Shown here: one piece after another, positions 1 to 7,421 of the stretch
Layout: each line of letters begins with the position of its first letter
How positions within the stretch are numbered: position 1 is the first letter of the stretch
Program-made: the position numbers and the translations under genes
Assembly: GCA_040904765.1 (NCBI GenBank)
Contig: JBBDST010000044.1
Span: forward strand, 1-24,636
Source of the DNA: JBBDST01 sp040904765
GTDB lineage: Bacteria; Actinomycetota; Nitriliruptoria; Nitriliruptorales; Nitriliruptoraceae
Direction: 5' to 3'
DNA: 24,636 nucleotides
Notes under the pieces: generated by a model
Told to the model about the DNA's origin: nothing
The model's input: the letters and a program-made list of their open reading frames with translations, nothing else
Databases searched by the model: none

Positions 1-328
1 CCCGGTCAATGTTGTAGCCGTCAAGCAGCTGCTTTGCGACCAACTCCGGGTTTGACGCAGGGGTAGTGCCGTCACTCCACGTGTCACGACGCAACGCACC
101 CGCCGGATGGATGTACATCACGTTGGTTGGCAAGCTGAAATGTGACGCCGCCACATTCTTCGACCAGGCATCCGCCGCACCAACGCCTGTCCGGCGCCGA
201 TACTCAGGCGTGAGGTAAGGCGACAGGTCATTGAGTCCATCACGGAAGTTTGGGTGCACATCACAGTCGATCACCGCGATGTCCTGCTTTTGATCTTTTT
301 TCGTTTCAGGCAGAAATGCCGTTGCCAT
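1..328 (-). CDS. Amidohydrolase (metal-dependent TIM-barrel hydrolase), C-terminus beyond window
   Basis: The first 109 codons are visible; the rest lies beyond the left edge. The N-terminus carries IDCDVHP at about residues 20-26, the D-x-D-x-H type opening motif of the amidohydrolase_2 family, whose metal-ligand histidine sits on the first strand of a TIM barrel. Members hydrolyse or decarboxylate cyclic and aromatic acids; the substrate cannot be read from this fragment. Two ATGs are adjacent (331 and 328). The strong GGGGAGG ribosome site at 334-340 is 2 nt from the first and 5 nt from the second, so I chose the second. The gene lies 158 bp downstream of the Tad operon on the same strand, but a promoter candidate in the gap suggests separate transcription. 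The family call is fairly safe; the specific function is unknown. Confidence 0.75.
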   Translation of the reverse strand, partial: MATAFLPETKKDQKQDIAVIDCDVHPNFRDGLNDLSPYLTPEYRRRTGVGAADAWSKNVAASHFSLPTNVMYIHPAGALRRDTWSDGTTPASNPELVAKQLLDGYNIDR

Positions 329-430
329 CATTGCCTCCCCTGGATGGTCATAACCTAGGTGAACCGCCCTATCGGCGCACGACGCGCAGACATCCCAAGC
401 GGTGAATACCGTCTCCCAACGGCAAATAGC

Positions 431-458
431 AACGTAGCACCCTGTCCTAGGCGGTCAA
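431..458 (-). promoter_or_regulatory. Candidate extended -10 promoter for the amidohydrolase gene
   Basis: Read on the minus strand, TTGACC (453-458) is followed after 16 nt by TACGTT (431-436), which matches TANNNT and is preceded by TGC, an extended -10 element. It would give a leader of roughly 90 nt before the amidohydrolase start. It lies just after the tadC stop, so it would uncouple the amidohydrolase from the pilus operon. Pattern match only. Confidence 0.45.
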
Positions 459-486
459 GACAAGAACGCTCAACAGCCAGACGGTG

Positions 487-1371
487 TCATCCCAGCACTA
501 CCCCAAGCGTGTAAACAAACGGCACTCCGAGCAACAGCACACCCGGCACCAGGGTTGCAACCGTCACGGGAATCCACACCTGCTGTTCACGCTGCTGCAT
601 CAATGCCAACAGCTCACGATGGGCCGATAAACGCAACTCACGTACCTGCTCTGCCAGCAACCCGCCCAGATCGGCCGCATGCCTATGGGCATCAAGCACC
701 GCAACAATGCGGTGAATCGCCTCAATATCATGCCGATCGGCAAAGGCCTGTAACGCAACTTCGTCACGTACCCCATGAGCGATTTCGCGCGCTATGCGCC
801 CAAGATCGCCAGCCACAACACTGTGCGTATGCACCGCCACCTGGGCGCACGCTTCAGCGACACCAACGCCGTTTTTCATCACTTCAGCCAACTGTTCGAT
901 AACTAGCGGCAATTCACGCACCACCAGGTCCGTGCGTTGGCGAAGTAGCACCGCGAGTACCTGTTCGCATCCCCACACCGCAACCAACGGCAACCCCGCT
1001 AGCAAACCAAACACCACGGCAGCGGGCAGCGTAACCACCACCGTGACGACTGCTGCCACCACCAGCGCTGCAAACCCGACGACGGCCTGTGTCGTACGAA
1101 ACGCCACCGCCGTCACCGGTATGCCTGCACGTTCCAAACGAGCGTTAAGAACCGTTTCTGACCCGATCCGCATCACCAAGCGTCGCAGCGAGAAAGCCAA
1201 CCACATGTTGAGTGTGCCCGTTGACGCAAGCCGTTCAGTTGGTGTGAGCCCTGCCGACACAAACGGTGCAAGCCTGCGCCGTAGCGTCATCGGCGCTTTA
1301 ACGACCCCAGCGAGGCTCACTCCTGCGGCAACCCACAGCAACGCAACACTCGTCACAGCCCCGGCGTTCAT
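487..1371 (-). CDS. tadC: TadC-like type II secretion F-domain membrane protein (Flp pilus assembly)
   Basis: This 294-residue protein is the second of two F-domain platform proteins of the Flp/Tad pilus machine, which sit in the inner membrane and couple the CpaF ATPase to pilin assembly. Hydrophobic segments are visible near residues 8-24, 90-135 (two spans) and 265-293, flanking a cytoplasmic T2SSF domain (about 150-260) containing PLVIEQLAEVMKNGVGVAEA. Its ATG overlaps the tadB stop by 4 bp, so translation is probably coupled. It is the last gene of the operon. The TadC versus TadB naming rests mainly on gene order and length; the F-domain family assignment is firm. Confidence 0.82.
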   Translation of the reverse strand: MNAGAVTSVALLWVAAGVSLAGVVKAPMTLRRRLAPFVSAGLTPTERLASTGTLNMWLAFSLRRLVMRIGSETVLNARLERAGIPVTAVAFRTTQAVVGFAALVVAAVVTVVVTLPAAVVFGLLAGLPLVAVWGCEQVLAVLLRQRTDLVVRELPLVIEQLAEVMKNGVGVAEACAQVAVHTHSVVAGDLGRIAREIAHGVRDEVALQAFADRHDIEAIHRIVAVLDAHRHAADLGGLLAEQVRELRLSAHRELLALMQQREQQVWIPVTVATLVPGVLLLGVPFVYTLGVVLG

Positions 1372-2222
1372 GTTTGCAAACTCTTTGTTGCAAACACACG
1401 GGGCGGTTCAGGCAGTTTCAGCAGTCGACCCGCCCACCACCAGCAGGCCAACATCACAAGCAGCGCGATTCCGCCAACAACCTGTCCGGTTGGGGTCTGA
1501 TAAGCCGCACGTCCCTCCCCGACCCACACCCCAACAAGCGCCATCACGACCGGCACGATCACCACAAAACGGCGAGCAAATCGGGCGCCCGCCAGTGTTG
1601 CTTGCGCATCATGCGCATAACGCACCGTGATCCGAAGGTCAGTTGCTACATCATGCAGCCGGCGGTTCATCTGTCGTGCCGACACCTGCGCGATTGTCCG
1701 CAGGGACTCACACACGACATCTGTGAACGGATCATCACAGTCACTTGCCAGTACCGCCAACGCCCGGGAAAGATCGACGCTGTTCACCCATTCTCGTTCA
1801 GCTCGCACAAAACGACTGCTTAACGGCCGCGGCAACCGGCGTGCGGCACCAAACAGTGCGTCGCCTAACGGCACCTGAGTTAACGTCAAATCGACCCGTA
1901 CTGTGTCTAAGAGTTGTGGCCACGTGTCACGCAGCAGCCGATTTTGCTGCTCACCCATCCGCTTCGACGCCGCAGTGCCACCACCGGCACCAAGCATCGC
2001 CGCCAACAGTGCGACCGGCCCAAACCCAAATATGCTCGCAGCTGCCATAGCACTAAGGACCGCCAACACACTGGCGGTCAGAAACACCTGTCTGAATGCC
2101 CCGCGTGGAGCAGATTTTCGCTGTCGCAACGCGGCCGGCAGCGCGGCTGATGGTTCTAACACGAGCAGCAGCATCCCAAAGCCAGATACAACTGCGAGCA
2201 GAAACGCACCTGCGTCAGACAT
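1368..2222 (-). CDS. tadB: TadB-like type II secretion F-domain membrane protein
   Basis: Inner-membrane platform protein of the Flp/Tad pilus system, 284 residues from the chosen start. Two hydrophobic stretches lie near the N-terminus (about 5-25 and 45-80), then a soluble T2SSF domain (LLDTVRVDLTLTQVPLGDAL to LRTIAQVSARQMNRRLHDVA), then two C-terminal spans ending in an ACWWWAGRLL segment. I prefer the ATG at 2222, which overlaps the cpaF stop by 8 bp. An in-frame start at 2252 would add ten residues (MTLALTGGLT) and lie deeper inside cpaF; neither has a strong ribosome site. TadB and TadC normally form a hetero-complex on top of the CpaF hexamer. Confidence 0.82.
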   Translation of the reverse strand: MSDAGAFLLAVVSGFGMLLLVLEPSAALPAALRQRKSAPRGAFRQVFLTASVLAVLSAMAAASIFGFGPVALLAAMLGAGGGTAASKRMGEQQNRLLRDTWPQLLDTVRVDLTLTQVPLGDALFGAARRLPRPLSSRFVRAEREWVNSVDLSRALAVLASDCDDPFTDVVCESLRTIAQVSARQMNRRLHDVATDLRITVRYAHDAQATLAGARFARRFVVIVPVVMALVGVWVGEGRAAYQTPTGQVVGGIALLVMLACWWWAGRLLKLPEPPRVFATKSLQT

Positions 2223-3432
2223 CGTAAGACCGCCCGTCAGCGCCAATGTCAACAGGCACGCGCACTAAATGATCGTGGCGGTTACGAACAAACACCAGGG
2301 CAACGACTGCCTCACCGCCGTCGCAAGGTCGGGTGACTGCTGCGATTTCGTTCACCCGCGGTCCCTGGGGGGTTCGAACACAGTGCACAACAGCATCGAC
2401 GGACTCGCCGACCAGCACGTCAAGGGTGGACGCCGAAACTTGCGCAGCATTGTGTGATAGTTGGGCAAGAAACCGCAGACGGTTTAACGCTTGACGTGCC
2501 GATGCGGCATGGATCGTCGCGTAACCGGTAACACCAGATGACAAGGCCAACAGCAACGGTAACGCTTCACGGTCCCGCACCTCACCGACGATGACAACGT
2601 CAGGAGCCATCCGAAGAAAGCCGGCAACGAGACGGCGCAGATCGACCGCTGGCTGATCGGCCCGTTCGGGACGGGTCTGCATGGCCGCAACGTTTGGGTG
2701 AGGAATGTCGAGTTCGAACACGTCTTCGGCCGTGACGACCCGCAACGTAGGATCAATCTCTGCAGCCAGACAGCCAAGCAACGTCGTTTTGCCCGCACCA
2801 GGTTCACCGGCAATCAGCATGCTTGAACGCTGCTGCACCGCATCTTTGAGCCATCGTGCAGCCTCAGCCGTGAGCATCTGGTGGGCCATCAATTCATCCA
2901 CCGTGGCAAACGAAACTCCGGTGAAACGGCGGATATTCACCAGATAATGGCGTGCTTTGCCGATCTGCGGATACACAATGTGCATGCGGGAGCCGTCATC
3001 AAGTTGAGCGTCTTGCAGCCCAAGAGACGGATCAAGCACCCGTTGGCTTCCAGAGGTACGCGTCAAAATACGCGTCAACGTCCGTTCCACATGTTGATCG
3101 TCATGGAACGTGTCCGAGTGGTAGCCAGATGGCCCACGGTGACGTTTCACAAAAATTTCGTCTGGCGCGTTCACCATAATTTCCCACACGTCCGAGTCAT
3201 TCAGCAACGGTTCAAGCGGGCCGTAGCCGCAAAGGTTTCGTTCCACCGTCTCGACCAGCAGCGTCAGCGGCACCGGATGGTTCAACTGTCCGTTCACCTG
3301 TTCAGCACAGTGTTGGATAATCGTTTTGAGGCGTTCACGATCCGTGTCGGTAGCGACATCCAGCTGCTCTAGAGCAGCTGCCGTCAACACACCGTCTTCG
3401 ACTAAAGCGACCGGTGAAAGCGCGTCGTTCAT
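2215..3432 (-). CDS. cpaF: CpaF/TadA family secretion ATPase
   Basis: Hexameric cytoplasmic ATPase that powers Flp pilus extension. Of 405 residues, an N-terminal helical region includes GYGPLEPLLND (69-79), followed by the catalytic domain. Walker A is GEPGAGKTT at 209-217, Walker B DVVIVGEVR at 278-286, and the secretion-ATPase motif ATIHAASAR lies at 305-313 with its conserved histidine. All nucleotide-binding residues are intact and the length is typical of actinobacterial CpaF. The start overlaps the tadZ stop by 4 bp. Its position between TadZ and TadB is the standard Tad order, which supports a pilus role over a conjugation or DNA-uptake ATPase. Confidence 0.93.
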   Translation of the reverse strand: MNDALSPVALVEDGVLTAAALEQLDVATDTDRERLKTIIQHCAEQVNGQLNHPVPLTLLVETVERNLCGYGPLEPLLNDSDVWEIMVNAPDEIFVKRHRGPSGYHSDTFHDDQHVERTLTRILTRTSGSQRVLDPSLGLQDAQLDDGSRMHIVYPQIGKARHYLVNIRRFTGVSFATVDELMAHQMLTAEAARWLKDAVQQRSSMLIAGEPGAGKTTLLGCLAAEIDPTLRVVTAEDVFELDIPHPNVAAMQTRPERADQPAVDLRRLVAGFLRMAPDVVIVGEVRDREALPLLLALSSGVTGYATIHAASARQALNRLRFLAQLSHNAAQVSASTLDVLVGESVDAVVHCVRTPQGPRVNEIAAVTRPCDGGEAVVALVFVRNRHDHLVRVPVDIGADGRSYDV

Positions 3433-4601
3433 CGTTCACCTGCCATGACCGCAACCACCGACTCACTCAGTGTCGCAACAACCTGGGTCGGAAACGAGGT
3501 AACCGCCAGATGACATTGATCCGCACCAAACACGGGCACGGAAACCACCGACACCAGTTGAGGCACACGTTTTTGGGTTAATGCCAGCGCCTCAAAAGCA
3601 GCCGTAAACCGTGCTGCCCGACGAAACGCAGCACCTTTTCTCGCACGATTGATCACCGCCACAATCGGTACGGTGTCTCTGCACGCCTGAACCACCGCCG
3701 CACACAATTCCACGCCACGAAAGACCCCCATCAGCGACGCGTCAGCCACCAACACAACCACATCGGCGTAAGCCAGTACATCAGTGGTAAACCTGTGCCT
3801 ATCTCCAACCCCAACCGAACCGGTGTCCTGTTGGGTGTCCAAATCCGCATCGACGTCACATACGAGCCAGCCGTCACCGTCACGCAATGTGGCAATCACC
3901 CGGTTCGCACGATCTCCCCGTAACGACACCCACTGCAACGGCTGACGCATCCCAAGCACCAGGTCATAGCCACGCTCGGCAACCTCCACCAACGGGAGAT
4001 ACTTCCTGTCACCGTCCGCTTTGGCATGGTCAGCTACAGCCGCCATTTCCATCACTCCATCAATTTGATGTTTGACGTCATGCAGTACCGCTTGCGACGC
4101 GTTACGACACAAGTCAGCCAACAGCACCGGTTCGCCCGCTCCGCTCAATCCTTGAGCCAATAACCCTGCAACCGTCGAGGTACCTGCACCCCCAGAGCCG
4201 ATCACCGCAACCACACGACGCCGCACACAAGGCGACTGAGTGTCGACTATCGGTAGCGGCGTTACCTCATGTTGGAGCGACACCAGCAGATGCAACAGCT
4301 CTTCTCGACGAAACGTCTCCGAAAGGTTGACCATCGTCTCATCAACATCACCGCCCACACCGATCAGCGGCACCCTGGCATCAATCGCGGCAGCGACCAC
4401 CTGCTGCGTGCATGCCCGGGCGTCAACCAGTATGGCATGTGGCTTTCCTTGGACCAGTTCGTCTACCAGTGCGCTCAACGTCACACAGCGCAGGTACGCA
4501 AACGGAATGCGTGCATCGGCTGCCCACCGTGCGCACCGGGCCGACCAAGGGGAGCGCGCAGGTGCATAGGCGATCAGCCGCGGACGGGTGTCGCTCATCA
4601 C
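3429..4601 (-). CDS. TadZ/CpaE/Ssd-like MinD-family protein with lysine-less P-loop
   Basis: This 390-residue protein has an N-terminal receiver-like region (1-115) followed by a MinD/ParA-type ATPase fold. The P-loop at 135-143 reads GSGGAGTST, where the usual Walker lysine is replaced by threonine. Lysine-less GxGGAGxST loops are, from memory, typical of actinobacterial Ssd/CpaE proteins, so this looks like a family trait. TadZ proteins localise the pilus machine to the cell pole. A Walker-B-like strand (WLVCDVDAD) and the Switch-type segment YADVVVLVADAS are also visible. The gene overlaps its neighbours by 4 bp on both sides. Residual ATP hydrolysis is doubtful; nucleotide binding may remain. 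Confidence 0.82.
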   Translation of the reverse strand: MMSDTRPRLIAYAPARSPWSARCARWAADARIPFAYLRCVTLSALVDELVQGKPHAILVDARACTQQVVAAAIDARVPLIGVGGDVDETMVNLSETFRREELLHLLVSLQHEVTPLPIVDTQSPCVRRRVVAVIGSGGAGTSTVAGLLAQGLSGAGEPVLLADLCRNASQAVLHDVKHQIDGVMEMAAVADHAKADGDRKYLPLVEVAERGYDLVLGMRQPLQWVSLRGDRANRVIATLRDGDGWLVCDVDADLDTQQDTGSVGVGDRHRFTTDVLAYADVVVLVADASLMGVFRGVELCAAVVQACRDTVPIVAVINRARKGAAFRRAARFTAAFEALALTQKRVPQLVSVVSVPVFGADQCHLAVTSFPTQVVATLSESVVAVMAGER

Positions 4602-5281
4602 GGCGCCACTTGACGCACAAGCAACAGCGTGTCACTCGTGGATGCCCCAAAGAGGCGTGCAGCTTGGGTTGCGTTGTCAACCCGAACAGTCAAGGCAACC
4701 TGTTCTTGCCGGCCTAACCCGGCCCCGACATGACGTAGCGCCACAACCTCCACACGAAAGCCGTTTGGTGCAACTGAGCTATTGGTGAGCACCCGCAACC
4801 GATCACCCACCGAGACATCCCCATCAAGTGCAGCCACCCGTGTCAGCAGTAACGTCAGCGTCGTCCCTGCCGGTCGACGCTCTCCCAAGGCTGCTACTAA
4901 CAACGGTTCGCCCTCACTTACCGGACGAAGAAAAACGGCATCATGGGCGGCGTCAAACACCGCGTCGGTTACCAGCAGATCAAGCAGCGGCGAATCGGCT
5001 GGCAGTGAAACGGTGGTAAATGCCTCTCGGGTTGCCCCCACCGCAGTTCCTGACGCCACGTCAGTGTGTGCAATCAGCACGTCAATCGTGACTGGTTTGG
5101 TGCGCCGGTTGGCCATAAACGTGCCACTGATCGCCACAGCAACTAGGAGAAACCCGACCAGCATCCGAACGTTGACGTTTGGCGCCGCCACTTGCACACG
5201 AGACCTAAGCCGCATCCTTACCCCGCTTGTTCTAAAGGGTGATACGGCCGCCTTAGCCGGCTTTGAAGCGATTGTTGCCAT
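4598..5281 (-). CDS. SAF-domain protein, CpaB/RcpC-like pilus assembly protein
   Basis: First gene of the Tad operon, 227 residues from the upstream ATG. A basic N-terminus leads into a single membrane span (about 38-57), then a periplasmic or exterior SAF-type domain (IDVLIAHTDVASGTAVG, residues 66-82) and a second beta-rich part ending VRQVAP. CpaB/RcpC proteins are SAF-containing components associated with the outer parts of the pilus channel; in actinobacteria their partner is unclear. The ATG at 5281 has no ribosome site, but an ATG at 5215 is preceded by GGGG at suitable spacing and still leaves about 16 residues before the membrane span. The true start may therefore be 5215 (205 residues). 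Confidence 0.72.
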   Translation of the reverse strand: MATIASKPAKAAVSPFRTSGVRMRLRSRVQVAAPNVNVRMLVGFLLVAVAISGTFMANRRTKPVTIDVLIAHTDVASGTAVGATREAFTTVSLPADSPLLDLLVTDAVFDAAHDAVFLRPVSEGEPLLVAALGERRPAGTTLTLLLTRVAALDGDVSVGDRLRVLTNSSVAPNGFRVEVVALRHVGAGLGRQEQVALTVRVDNATQAARLFGASTSDTLLLVRQVAP

Positions 5282-5353
5282 GATAAATAGGCGTGCTAGC
5301 GTGGCTTTGGGAGTACTTGTCGTAGGCTTTTTCGAATCGGGAGCAGAGCCCTT
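5282..5353. other. Divergent intergenic region between Tad operon and selenoprotein module
   Basis: These 72 bp must hold, or lie next to, promoters for both directions. An AT-rich patch (GATAAATAG, 5282-5290) reads TATTTATC on the minus strand and could be a -10 element for the Tad operon if its first gene starts at 5215. I see no convincing -35 hexamer for either direction. Confidence 0.3.
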
Positions 5354-6784
5354 ATGGCGTCGACGTATGTTGCGGTCGTGAAACGTGAATGTCCTACCTG
5401 TGAGCTTGTAGAGCCGCTGCTTGCCACCCTTGATCAGGCCTCGTCATTGGTTGTTTACACCCAAGATGATCCGGCGTTTCCGGCCGGGGTGTCAACGCGT
5501 GAGCACGACACGACATTAGAAAAATCGCACCGGTTGAAGGTCCATACGGTCCCAACGGTGATCCGGTTGGATGACGGCGAAGAAACCGGCCGGGTTGAAG
5601 GCTGGGAACGGGGCGCATGGCAGCAACTCACTGGCATCGATGGCCTTGGAGAGGACCTGCCGCAGATGCAGCCTGGCTGTGGCGCGTTGAATGTCGAGCC
5701 CGGCATGCCTGAACGGCTCGCAGTGCTGTGTGGCGACATCGACCTTAAAGCCCGCACGATCGACGTGTCGCCGCTTGATGACCCGGTTGAAGTGGCGTAT
5801 GACCGCGGCTGGTCCGATGGTCTACCGGTCGTACCGCCGACTGCAGTGCGGGTTGCGCGGATGCTCACTGGAACGGACCGTGCCCCTCAAGACGTCGTCG
5901 GACTGATCCCGCCAAACTTAAACGAATGCACGATCGAAAAAGTCGCGATCAATGCGGTGATGGCCGGCTGTAAACCAGAATATATGCCGGTTGTACTCGC
6001 CGCTATTGACGCGGTGCTGGATGAGAACTTTTCGATGCACGGACTGTTGTGCACCCTGCATTCGGCCGGACCGGTGATCGTTGTCAACGGGCCAGTCACC
6101 AAACGGATCGGGATGAACTGGGCGGGCAACGTGTTTGGTCAAGGCAACCGGGCCAATGCCACCATCGGGCGTGCTTTGCAACTGATTGTCCGCAACGTCG
6201 GTGGTGGAATACCCCAAGAAATCGACCGGGCCGTGTTCGGAAACCCCGGCAAGTACACGTTCTGTTTTGCCGAAGACGAAACCGACCCAGAGTGGGTGTC
6301 ACTGGCCGAATCACGCGGTGTTGCACGTGGCACATCGGCAGTCACCGTGTTCCACGGGGAAGGTCCGTCACTGTTCTTTGACGCTGTGGCCCGCACTCCA
6401 GAAGAACTCACCACGGCGATGGCCGTCGCATTGTGGAACGTCACCCACCCGCGCGCACCAAAGACGGTAAGCGGTGGCGCGCTGCTGGTGATCGGCCCTG
6501 ACCATTATGCCCTGTTGAAATCGCACGGGTGGGACCGGGAACGTCTTACGTCTGCCCTGTGGGACGCACTGAAACGGCCACGAGACCTGGTGGTGAAAGG
6601 CGCCGGCGGGATTGCGCAAGGTGCCGAACCAACGGATCCTGAGATCATTGAAAAGTTCCACCCGGAAAGTTTCCTCATCGCCCGTGCCGGCGGATTAGGC
6701 GGCGGCATGTCGGCAGTGATTGGCGGCTGGACGGCTCATCGTATTCGCGACGAAATCCGACCAAGCACACGGGAGATTCACTGA
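5354..6784 (+). CDS. Thioredoxin-fold protein with large C-terminal domain, partner of UGSC selenoprotein
   Basis: The 476 residues fall into two parts. Residues 1-100 look like a thioredoxin/glutaredoxin fold: strand, then CPTC at 13-16, then a VPT with likely cis-proline at 66-68 and a GRVEGW strand. The C-terminal part (about 145-470) begins with YDRGWSDGLPVVPPT and contains NECTIEKVAINAVMAGCKPEY, a glycine- and asparagine-rich MNWAGNVFGQGNRANATIG segment and a terminal RAGGLGGGMSAVIGGWTAH. I recognise this second domain as one found beside or fused to UGSC-motif (seleno)proteins, but know no established function. The stop overlaps the next start as TGATG, so the two products are probably made together and may act as a redox pair. 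Ribosome site GGGAG at 5339-5343. No membrane span or signal peptide, so probably cytoplasmic. Confidence 0.8.
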   Translation: MASTYVAVVKRECPTCELVEPLLATLDQASSLVVYTQDDPAFPAGVSTREHDTTLEKSHRLKVHTVPTVIRLDDGEETGRVEGWERGAWQQLTGIDGLGEDLPQMQPGCGALNVEPGMPERLAVLCGDIDLKARTIDVSPLDDPVEVAYDRGWSDGLPVVPPTAVRVARMLTGTDRAPQDVVGLIPPNLNECTIEKVAINAVMAGCKPEYMPVVLAAIDAVLDENFSMHGLLCTLHSAGPVIVVNGPVTKRIGMNWAGNVFGQGNRANATIGRALQLIVRNVGGGIPQEIDRAVFGNPGKYTFCFAEDETDPEWVSLAESRGVARGTSAVTVFHGEGPSLFFDAVARTPEELTTAMAVALWNVTHPRAPKTVSGGALLVIGPDHYALLKSHGWDRERLTSALWDALKRPRDLVVKGAGGIAQGAEPTDPEIIEKFHPESFLIARAGGLGGGMSAVIGGWTAHRIRDEIRPSTREIH

Positions 6785-7311
6785 TGATTACCCCTACCGT
6801 CGAGCCCATGCTCGACCCGACCGCTGAAGCGGCACCGGTGATGCGTGAACGTATCGCACCACCAGCCGATCTCACCGGCAAGACCATTGCCTTGCTGTCG
6901 ATCGGTAAAGAACGCAGCGCCGAGTTTCTCGACTATCTCGCCGATGAACTCACCAACCGAGGACACAGTGTGCGCCGAGTTGCAAAACCGACCCACACGA
7001 AACGGGCTCCTGATGCGGTGCTGCAAGACATCGTGGAAAACTGCGATGTGGTGGTCGAAGCGTTAGCCGATTGAGGTTCGTGCACGTCATGCAGTTTGCA
7101 TGACATCACGGAACTTGACCGGCGCGGCATCCCCGGCGGTTTTCTTGCAACCGTCGAGTTTGAAGCCGCCGCCGCCGCCCAATCAAAAACGCTCGGGTTC
7201 ACTCCGGCGGTGATCTTCACGCCTCATCCGATCCAGAATCGCACGGGCGAAGAGTTGCGCCAGATGGCAAAAGACCATTGCGATGCCGTGTTGGCAATGA
7301 TCACCGCGTAA
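6784..7311 (+). CDS. UGSC-motif selenoprotein, in-frame TGA at codon 97 read as selenocysteine
   Basis: The frame opened by ATG 6784 (ribosome site GGGAG 8 nt upstream) runs 96 codons to a TGA at 7072-7074, then continues open in the same frame for 78 more codons to a TAA. Read through, the product is 175 residues with U97-G-S-C100-T-S-C103 at the centre. The N-terminal half has a Rossmann-like strand (GKTIALLSIGKERSAEF); the C-terminal half has GIPGGFLATVEFE and a TPHPIQNRT segment. The UGSC motif and surrounding ALAD-U-GSCTSCSLHD match the UGSC family of (seleno)proteins as I remember it from marine metagenome selenoprotein surveys. A SECIS-like hairpin follows the TGA. The region after TGA has no credible independent start. 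U97/C100 would form a selenenylsulfide redox pair; substrate unknown. An automated caller would truncate this gene at 7074. Confidence 0.9.
7079..7110 (+). promoter_or_regulatory. Bacterial SECIS-like element for selenocysteine insertion
   Basis: Directly after the in-frame TGA, GTCATGCA (7086-7093) pairs perfectly with TGCATGAC (7097-7104), leaving loop GTT (7094-7096). A lower stem CGTG (7079-7082) pairs with CACG (7107-7110) across a 3x2 internal loop. The first loop base is G, and 19 nt separate the TGA from it. Bacterial SECIS elements recognised by SelB have a G within the first two loop bases and a UGA-to-loop distance of roughly 16-37 nt, so this fits. The element lies inside coding sequence, as expected in bacteria. 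Confidence 0.85.
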
Positions 7312-7320
7312 CGAACCAAC

Positions 7321-7372
7321 CGTATGCCGTCCGTGTGGCACCTCACTTCTGGTGTCCCACGGACGGCGTATG
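7321..7372. terminator. Long near-perfect hairpin after the selenoprotein module, probable terminator
   Basis: GCCGTCCGTG (7326-7335) pairs with CACGGACGGC (7358-7367). Outer bases 7321-7325 also pair with 7368-7372 (two G-U pairs), and GGCACC (7337-7342) pairs with GGTGTC plus C up to 7356 with one G-U pair. One mismatch interrupts a stem of about 22 bp, with an 8-nt loop at 7343-7350. No T-run follows, so it may act as a factor-assisted terminator or an RNA-stabilising structure. It separates the selenoprotein gene from the HTH gene. Confidence 0.55.
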
Positions 7373-7421
7373 CTTGGTGAGAAACGATACGCCAGTTGCA
7401 CACAGCATAAAAGGAGTGCGG

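Noticed and set aside
794..1630. 278-codon plus-strand open frame over tadC/tadB
   Set aside because: Antisense to two clear F-domain genes; Thr/Ser/Ala-rich shadow composition.
7072..7074. Ordinary stop codon, nonsense mutation or frameshift ending a 96-residue protein
   Set aside because: The same frame stays open for 78 codons, encodes conserved-looking UGSCTSC and GIPGGF segments, has no independent ribosome site downstream, and a SECIS-like hairpin follows.
7096..7311. Separate gene starting at TTG 7096
   Set aside because: The TTG lies inside the SECIS hairpin and has no ribosome site; it is the C-terminal half of the selenoprotein.
7278..7421. N-terminal extension of the HTH protein
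   Set aside because: It would run through the long hairpin and encode a non-conserved basic stretch, while ATG 7422 has AAGGAG at 5 nt.
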